In this document: positions 56,350 through 64,000 of the stretch, in pieces
How the letters are laid out: every line of letters starts with the position of its first letter
Position numbering within the stretch: position 1 is the stretch's first letter
The notes under the pieces: model-generated
The model's input: only the letters and a program-made list of their open reading frames with translations
Database searches by the model: none
Told to the model about the DNA's origin: nothing
From: Anaeramoeba flamelloides
Taxonomy: Eukaryota; Metamonada; Anaeramoebidae
DNA: 64,000 bases
Reading direction: 5' to 3'
Assembly (NCBI GenBank): GCA_027625915.1
Contig: JANTQA010000070.1
Location: 13,769,001-13,833,000, forward strand
Position numbers and translations under genes: made by a program

Positions 56350-57436
56350 TATACTTTTAAAATCCTAAAAATATTAAAAAATTTTTAGTTCATTTTCTAT
56401 TTGACAAATTTTGATAACCTTAAGTTACAAAACAGTTCTTGTCAAAGAACGTCTGGAAAAATCAAGTTATTTAAAATGTTTATTTAGATTTTTACAAATA
56501 ACATTTTTTATTTCAAAACTTTGTTCAGACATTTAAAATAAGGAAATGAACAAAAGAAAATTGTGAACCTTTATTCGAATTTATCAGTAAAAAAATGGAA
56601 GAAAATCTTCTGATTTTTAAATGACATTTTTCCTTTCTATTTGATACATTAAATCAAAATAAGTTCTTTATTTCATAAAGTTTTTTTTTATTTTGAATTG
56701 AAATTACCGAAAAGAGATCAGAGGTTTAAATTAGAAGGTCTCAGAAGAAATAGGAAAAAAAAAAACCGATCTTTGATTTGGTGTTTTATCGCTGTGTTGT
56801 TTCGAAATTTTTAGAGTTTGTTTATTTTGATCTTTCACAAGATTCAAAAAAAAATTTGAAGTTCTCTCAAGCACATTTTTTGTAATGTGATTTAGGTGCT
56901 TCACAAAAGTGATAAAAATTGTTTCTCAAACTGTTTGGTTTCAAGTTTTTTGACTCATTCTTTGAAATAGTTTGAGTAACACTTTTGAAATCTTTGATGA
57001 AACACTTTTTATAAGCTGCGACAACGAGCTTTTTACAACAAGTGTGCCAAAATAGTTTTCAAAAGCATTTAAAACAGATCGCAAAATCTTTAATAGACTT
57101 ATTTTAGTGCACTATTAAAACCCTTTTTTAAGTCACACTTTTTTAAAATGGCTTTAACTATGAGATCTACATTTAATTTGCAAAAGATAAAGAAAAAGAA
57201 AAACAAAAGATCAAAAAAGTTTTTAGAGAGTTTTGAACTAATCGTTTTGAAAGTTTTGGTGAAATTGTTTTTTTTTGTGAACATAAACTTGAAAAAACAA
57301 TAGTTCTTTAAACGCTTGTTGATCTTTTCAAAAAGTAGGGTTTGTCTTTCATTAAAACTTTAGACGAATATTTGGAAATAAGGAACAAATGAAAAAGAAA
57401 ACAAAAAAAAACAAAAAGTTAAAGACGAAAAAATTT
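56350..57436. other. Gene-free stretch
   Basis: A+T-rich; no frame or repeat was supported. Confidence 0.45.
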
Positions 57437-57851
57437 CTAATTGTAAATTGAGGGTACTATATTACAACACAAAAAGGTAGACAAAAAGGATGGTGTCCAC
57501 TAAAATTGTCTCTTGAACAAAAATTTTGAAAAGAATTGAAGAAACAAAAGAAATTAAAATGATAAAACTTACTTTCATCAACATCATTCGAATGAATCTC
57601 TTTTGGGAAATTGATAGGAAATGCATTAAAAAATACTTTGATTAAATTTGGGTGCTCTTTTTGGTTTTTCTTTAAATACTTTAAAAGCTTTCGTTCGCTT
57701 TGTATAAAATTTTTATCTGCTATTAAGATCTTTGTTGATTCTTGCCCGATCCCTTCAAGGTACTGTGGTAACTCGTTGCTTTTCAATGAGTGTTCCATTG
57801 TTACTTGGGTTTTCTTGAAGAGATTTAAGATCGATTCGATAATAGAATACT
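57437..57851 (-). CDS. Possible 3' exons of an unrecognised minus-strand gene
   Basis: Between a 3' splice signal (TTTCAG, complement at 57852-57857) and a 5' splice signal GTAAGT (starting at 57572, minus strand), a frame of 93 codons has gene-like codons. It reads EYSIIESILNLFKKTQVTME, HSLKSNELPQYLEGIGQEST, KILIADKNFIQSERKLLKYL and AFPINFPKEIHSNDVDE. A 116-bp intron (57457-57572) ending in TAG leads to a short last exon adding IPSIYN and a stop at 57437-57439. Intron size and signals fit those of uS11. No upstream exon with a start codon was found in the worn sequence toward 58.1 kb, and the family is not recognised. Confidence 0.4.
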
Positions 57852-58169
57852 CTGAAACTAAAGAAATTATGTAAATCATAATTAAAAAAAAAATCTTCAA
57901 AAGGAACAATATAAAAAATGGTATTTTACAAGTTCTTGTTGATTTTTTACAAAAATGAATTTTCAACTTTTTGAAGGTTTTTTGCTTTTAAATGACTAGT
58001 ACTGATACAAAAATTTTTGTTAAGTTTCAGATCTTCTTATCTCAATTTAATGTACGATATTGTTTTATTATTAATTTATCCTTTTTTTGAAAACAAAAAG
58101 TTAATCCAAAAATTAGATTGATTATTAAAATTAAAATACATTCTTTGCAAAGCTACCATGAATTTTTTT

Positions 58170-58510
58170 CAATATTAAATTTTGATATTGATATGGATTT
58201 TTAAAAAGTTATATATGAGAATAACAAAGTTCATATTGAAAAAAAAAAATTTCTTAAATGATCCAATATTCAAGAATTTTTTCTGATTTTCAAAAAATAA
58301 ATTTTCAGAACCCAAAATGACTCTAAACATCGAATATTTATTGAGAAACTTCATAAAATTTACTCTATAGGTAATTATTTTTTTTTCCATAATATCAAAA
58401 GTTAATTTTTCATATCAAGTAATTTCTAAAAAAATATTTTTCAATGTGAACTTTGTTATTCTCTTATACAACTTTTGAAAAACATACATCAACATCAAAA
58501 TTTAATATTG
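58170..58510. mobile_element. 341-bp palindromic element
   Basis: CAATATTAAATTTTGATATTG at the left (58170 on) is mirrored by the complement up to 58510. Arms of about 75 bp include GAGAATAACAAAGTTCATAT and its inverse ATGTGAACTTTGTTATTCTC. There is no gene, and the arms are moderately diverged. No second copy was seen. Confidence 0.7.
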
Positions 58511-61500
58511 AAAAAAATTCTTGGTAGCCTTGGAACGGTTGTAAGCTTCAAAACAGTAATGAAACAAAAATTAAAAATCTTCAATTTTCATAATATGGGA
58601 ATTGTATTAACAAAAATTGTTAAAGTGAACTTTTTTGATTTTCTATTAAATGATTTTTCTGATCTATTGAAAATAACTTTAAGAATTGAAATAAAAGGAA
58701 TTAATCTTATTTTCGGGATTTAAATTTCCGATATCTTTATTGGTTGGTGATAGATAAGTTAAATAATATAGTTAGTCGCAATATAAAGACTTAAACTTTG
58801 AAAGAAATTTATGTCACGAAAATTGAATGAAAATTAAAGCACAAAATTCCTATTCTTGTAAAATAATTTGTGTAAAAATATTTTGGAAAAGTTTTAATTA
58901 ATTTAAAATTTTAGTATTGTCTTAAATTTCCTTGAATATTTGTACCCAAAAAGTGTATCTGACTGTCTTTGATTTTTTTTTTTTCCTTTTCATAGTCATT
59001 TTATAATTAAACTCTATTTGTCAATAAGTAAATTGAAAAGTAAACTAACTTTTGAACATTCTGATGATTGTTTAAAAGTTTACAATCATAACTTTGGACT
59101 TTTTCTGTCAATTCCTAAATCCAGAAATTTCATACCCAGGTAGATCAATTTTTTCTGTCAAAAATAAAAAACATTAATAAGAATTCACAAATAATTTTGT
59201 CTTTGAAAGATAAAATAATTTATAAATAGAAAATATTAAATTTCTCTATTTTTTAAAATATCTTGTTTTAGATTTAGCTATTAAAAATCAACAATTCAAG
59301 GTGTATTTTCTTATAACTTTTAATTTAATTTTTACTTTAACTTGTAAAAGAAATTTAAGAAAAAAACATCCTTGAAGATGAATAAGATTAAAATAATTGA
59401 AATGTGAAGAAATGGAGGTAAATAAAAATGTTTTTGGGATAAATAACAATAATTGTGTAAATATATTTAAACATTAATTTATAATATTTAGATTATCTTT
59501 AAAAAAATATATAAAATACAACCAAAATCAAATGATAATTGTTTGAAAGGTCTTGAAAGGGTACATATGAAATAGAAATACCATTTATCAAGTTATAAAT
59601 ATTCAAAAATTGTAAAAATAAAAAATAAATGATAAACAGAGAAAAAAAGATCGGTATGATTCTAAATATATTAAAGAAGTCCAATAATGGCAAAAAATAC
59701 ACAAAATTAAGTTAAAAATACTTCATATCCAAAATAAAAAATTGTTTATTGATGAAATACATTCAAATTTGGAAATTCATCAAAAATAAAAATTAAACAA
59801 TGTCCAAAAAAAAAAAAAAGTAATCCATTATTTTTATATGAAAAAAAAATATACTTAGAAAAAATACTTGATATATTTTGATTCTATTTAATCAAAATTA
59901 TGAAATTTAGTGTATTTGTGATGAATTTTTTATCAAAATTACTTTTTTGAAAATTTTGAGGATAATAAATCAAAAATATAAAAAAAAATTGCAAAAAAAA
60001 AAATACTTAAAATAGTAAAAATTGATAAATTTTGGGATAATTTTTTCACTTTTTGGATTGGTATGTTGGGTGGGTGGGGGGGGGGGTGCTATTACTCTTA
60101 TAATTATTATATAAAATAATTTGGTGAAATATTCAGTTTTGCTCTATTACTTTCGATTCTAAAAAAAAATAATAAGGATAATGAAATAAAAATATTTATT
60201 AAATATTGTAAAATTTTTATTTAAAATTGATAATTTTTTATTGGATTTAGATATTTTTCTAGAATTATCATGAAATTCTTTATATTTTTTAAACATCGCT
60301 AATAATTTTAATAATTTTCAAAATAGAAATAAGTCTTAATAAATTTTATTTATAATTTCAAATGATGAAAAGAAATAAAAAACGAATGGCAAGAATTTAA
60401 AAGAATTAATAAAATTGGTTTATTTTTATGGGAATCTTTAAATCCTAAAAAACTTTATAGTATTTATAATTTTTAATTTGTTCATACAATTGGTTTCCTT
60501 AACACTTCTGTCACTTCCTTTTTCCAACAAATCGTATTTTCTATTTTTAGGCGAATATTAGTTTTTATAAAATTATATTTAAAATTCTTTTTTTACTCTT
60601 AATTTAATTAAAATAAGTAAAAATATAGATTATTAATTCAATTATTGAAGAAAGGTATTAAATTATTTAAATCAAAAAAAAGAAACTTTTAGAAAAAAAT
60701 AAATATCTTAAAAAAAAAAATAATAATAAATCATTATGATTAATATTTGAATTTATAATTTACTAAAAAAAAATAATTATAATCCAAAAAATAAAACAAT
60801 AAGAATAAATTTATGAAGAAGATAATTGAAAAAATAACTTATTTTCTTAAACACGTTTTAAATTGGATGAATTAAATGACAACATGAATTAAAGCTCATT
60901 TTTTAAATTGGTTAAAAAATGTATATAATTTGGTTATCTAAATATTTTTCAAATCAAAATTCTTTTATTCAGAATTATATATAGAGACATGTAAAGAATA
61001 ATTAATTGCATCAAATATTTTACACCCAATAAAAAAATAAATTGATATTTTTTTATTTTTAGTGGATTAATTTTTTTTATTTTGTTTTACATTTTTTATT
61101 GATAATTAAAATTACTATTTCCAAAAAATCAGGGGATTTTAGTTTTCTTTTCAAAAAATCATCTTTGTTCATTTTTGTATAACAATAAACAGGTGACAAA
61201 AATTTATATAATTTTTAATTCTGATTAAATCAAAAACTATAAATTTTCTTTCAAAAAATGTAAATAAAAATATTTCCAAAAGGCCTAAAAATTTTAATAT
61301 TTTTATTTTTCTGGAGGTTTATTTGATAAAATGACAAGAGAGGGGGGATAAAATGAAAAGAATGCAAACTATTCTTTAAACAAAAAAAAAATAATTATAA
61401 ATTACATATTCTATTGGGAATTATGTAAAGATAAAACTTCTTAAGATAACAATTTAGAGATTTTAATAAGAAAATTATTACTTACAAATTGAGAAGATAA

Positions 61501-63018
61501 AAAATATTTTAAATAATCAAGATTAGAAATTTTCTCATCTTTAATTTGGGTAACGACATAGTGATATAAAAAAAATAGATTGTTATTAAGAATAAATGAA
61601 TGACTAATAATTATTTTGTATTTTTCAATATTTCAATTAGAATGAAGTTTAATTTATCTATTTTCAACAAAATTTGCTATTCTTTTTTTGGAAATAAACA
61701 GTATTTTACTATGGTATTTCCCACTTAGCTTAATAGTTAAGCAGTTAATTATTTGGTTGAAAAAATGATTTTACAGTTTCAATTTCTCCTAAAGTGTTTC
61801 AAAAAAATTATGAAAATAATACTTACTATCTTTTAAATCAAATTTTCTAAAATATTGGATCATCATTTTAAAAAAATATTTTGCTATTGTTCTAAAGTTT
61901 AATAATGATTGTTAAGTTTATTAATTTTCTATCCAAAGAAAGAAGAAAAATATTTAATTTTCTTTAATTGTTTCAAATTTGATAATTAATCATTACTATT
62001 AATTGTAACACAAAAAGAATAAAATTTTCAATCAGTTTTCCACAAAAGCATCCTAAAAATTAAAATAAATAGTCAAAGAACTAATTTCTATAAATCAGGA
62101 AATTAATAATTTAACTGATTATAAGAATGAAAAATTTGAAATGTTAATATGATTTTAAATATCTTTTTTTGGAAAGTTGAATGATAATTTTATTCTATTT
62201 ATAATGCGAATAATAGTATGTTGGTAGTTGAATAATCAATGGTAAAATTTTTTACTTCATTTTTATTTTCCTATTTTTAATGTGCTAACCGAATTAACAA
62301 AAAAAATAAATCAAAATTTAAATAATCCATTATTTGTTGTAAAATAAATGAAACAAAATTATCATACAACTTTCCGTATTTATAATTTATAAATCATACA
62401 ACCATTTCATATTTTTAATTCTTAAAACCAACTTAAATTATTCATTTATCTTTGAGAATTGAGGACCTTTGATAATTTATTTTAATTCTTGGAATGTGAT
62501 ATTTTTATCAAGAGCCGAATCAAAATTTTGATCTTTTTTATTTTGTAATTAACAGTATTAATTTGTTAGGTCTATTTTTCTTGTTCTGTAAGATTATATC
62601 AGTTGAACTCGTATTTTCACAATGAAAACCTCAGATTTAATAAATGGAACAATAAACAATCCTATTAAATAATATCCAATTTCAATTTCAAAGACCAGCA
62701 AATAAGAAAACTCGAAAAACTTTTAATTCTGATCAACAAAATAATCAACCTCTTGTCGAATTAATTTTTGATTTGAAAATCAAAAATTGTATGATATATA
62801 TTTATAAACACAAATAAATTATGAAACCAAAACTAAAAATTTTGTAAGTAGGATACATCACAACCTTCAAATGTTTTAAGTCCACTTAAGGCTATTGTCT
62901 ATAAATTTAAGAAATCTCTTTATTGTTGAATGGTTCAAGAGTCTTCAAAACAATCAGTCAAATCCAAAACTTTTCATTTTTTTTTTAAAAATTCTAAAAA
63001 CAATCACTTTATTCAAAA
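58511..63018. other. 4.5-kb gene-free, extremely A+T-rich stretch
   Basis: No gene is supported. The one obvious exception to the A+T background is a G-rich run at 60068-60087. A GGGGGG run lies at about 61342. The last 300 bp hold the unmarked promoter of uS11. Confidence 0.55.
60068..60087 (+). other. G-rich tract with four-stranded (G-quadruplex) potential
   Basis: The tract reads GGGTGGGTGG followed by about nine more G's, inside sequence that is nearly all A and T. Four or more G-triplets with one-base loops satisfy the usual quadruplex pattern. Its role is unknown. Confidence 0.7.
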
Positions 63019-63856
63019 ATGAGTCGAAGAAAAAAACAACAAAAGAAACAGCAAAAAGAAACCGAAGAAAAAAAAATGGGACCTTTAGTAAAAGAAGGCG
63101 AACTTGTTTTCGGTGTTGCTCATATTTATGCATCTTGGAATGTAAGCCTAAAATTAATCTCTTTTTTCTTTACATAAAAATTTTTTTCTTTATCTGATTT
63201 TTGCTTTTTATTGAAATTTTTTCTTTTTGTTTTCTTAAAATCACAAAAATAGGATACATTCATTCACGTAACAGATCTTTCTGGAAGCGAAACCATTGCC
63301 AGAGTATCAGGTTCGTAATTTGATTCTTTTTTATTTTGTTTGGTTTGTTTTGTTTGAAATTAATTTTTTTTTTTTAATTTTTTTTTTTTTTTTTTTCCTT
63401 GTTTGTCTGGTTATTTATATAAAAAAAAAAACAACAACAGGCGGACAAAAAGTAAAAACAGATCGTGATGAATCTTCACCATATGCAGCAATGCTTGCTG
63501 TTGTAGACATTATTACGAGGTGTAAAGTATGCGTTTCAAAACAATTACCTTCTTAATTTTTTTTTTTTTTTTTTTCTTTACCTAAAAAAACAAAATTATA
63601 AATTCTCTTTGCTTTTTGTCTTCTAAAAAAAAAAAATAAAAATAAAAAAAAACAAAAGGAACTTAATATTAATGCACTTCATATAAAAATTAGAGGAAGA
63701 GGTGGAAACAGAAGAAGAAGACCAGGTCCAGGAGGACAAGCAGCCATGCGTGCACTTGCTAGAGCAGGAATGAAAATTGGAAGAATTGAAGATGTCACAC
63801 CAATCCCAACTGACGGAACAAGAAAACACGGTGGTAGAAGAGGAAGAAGACTTTAA
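63019..63856 (+). CDS. RPS14: Cytosolic ribosomal protein uS11 (RPS14), four exons, 154 aa
   Basis: A component of the 40S platform beside the mRNA exit channel. The exons are 63019-63141, 63253-63310, 63441-63526 and 63659-63856. Joined they read in frame from [20 protein letters not shown] through [51 protein letters not shown] and [20 protein letters not shown] to [20 protein letters not shown] and the invariant GGRRGRRL end. Length and order match eukaryotic uS11 (about 150 aa). The introns (111, 130 and 132 bp) begin GTAAGC, GTTCGT and GTATGC and end in AG. They are A+T-rich and hold the long homopolymers absent from the exons. Codons are biased toward A-ending AGA, GGA and CCA, as in a highly expressed gene. 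Confidence 0.97.
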
Positions 63857-64000
63857 ATTTTTTAAATTTGTTATTTATTATATTCGCTTCTTCTTGATCT
63901 TTTTTTTTTTTGCCTTCATACACCCCAATAGAACAGTATTAAAAAAAAAAAATATCAAAATTTTCATTTTTATTATTTAAAACAATAATAATTTTATCCC

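Noticed and set aside
1-64000. CRISPR array, LTR element, Polinton or other virus-like element
   Set aside because: No regularly spaced direct repeats, no long terminal direct repeats, and no integrase, protease, capsid or polymerase-B-like frame was recognised on either strand.

Overview
This is a window of nuclear DNA from a very A+T-rich eukaryotic microbe. The evidence is a spliced cytosolic ribosomal protein gene with GT-AG introns, four other recognisable eukaryotic genes (a plant-type Unc13/PATROL1 protein, HAP40, an UNC93-like transporter and an F-box/TMEM185-like membrane protein), a tRNA-derived SINE, decayed LINEs and many terminal-inverted-repeat elements. Poly-lysine proteins coded by long A runs, small genes and F-box/TMEM185 proteins would suit an amoeboid or flagellate protist such as Anaeramoeba, but the species cannot be fixed from sequence alone. 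The standard genetic code fits: the long reading frames use TGG for Trp and end mostly in TAA.

Layout. 1-9 kb: short hairpin, a broken or spliced candidate gene with a large inverted-repeat element beside it, clusters of hairpin repeats, a decayed LINE on the minus strand, then the F-box/TMEM185-like gene, interrupted by a one-base frameshift in a T run. 9-14.5 kb: dense layers of LINE tails and inverted-repeat elements. 14.8-18.7 kb: single-exon PATROL1/Unc13-like gene of 1301 aa. 18.7-27.2 kb: repeats, an unrecognised coiled-coil gene (22.5-23.3 kb), a SINE with a 17-bp target duplication and a 743-bp inverted-repeat element. 27.5-28.4 kb: HAP40 orthologue with a small CACTA-like palindrome just upstream. 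28.6-41.4 kb: almost only repeats, including nested and abutting foldback elements. 41.9-43.5 kb: UNC93-like transporter. 46.3-47.1 kb: a divergent pair of small charged-protein genes. 47-63 kb: very A+T-rich and nearly gene-free, with a LINE tail, inverted-repeat elements and two possible minus-strand exons. 63.0-63.9 kb: ribosomal protein uS11 (RPS14) in four exons.

The genes do not form a pathway. They are separately promoted housekeeping or trafficking genes set in a repeat-rich background. The most distinctive content is the repeat landscape. At least six families of long-TIR or foldback elements are present; one shows clean 3-bp TAA/TTA duplications in both copies, as expected of PIF/Harbinger MITEs. 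Several otherwise different families share a subterminal motif. There are also clusters of perfect-arm hairpins bounded by common sequence, and two non-autonomous elements that carry the 3' tail of the resident LINE. No LTR element, Polinton or virus-like gene was recognised.
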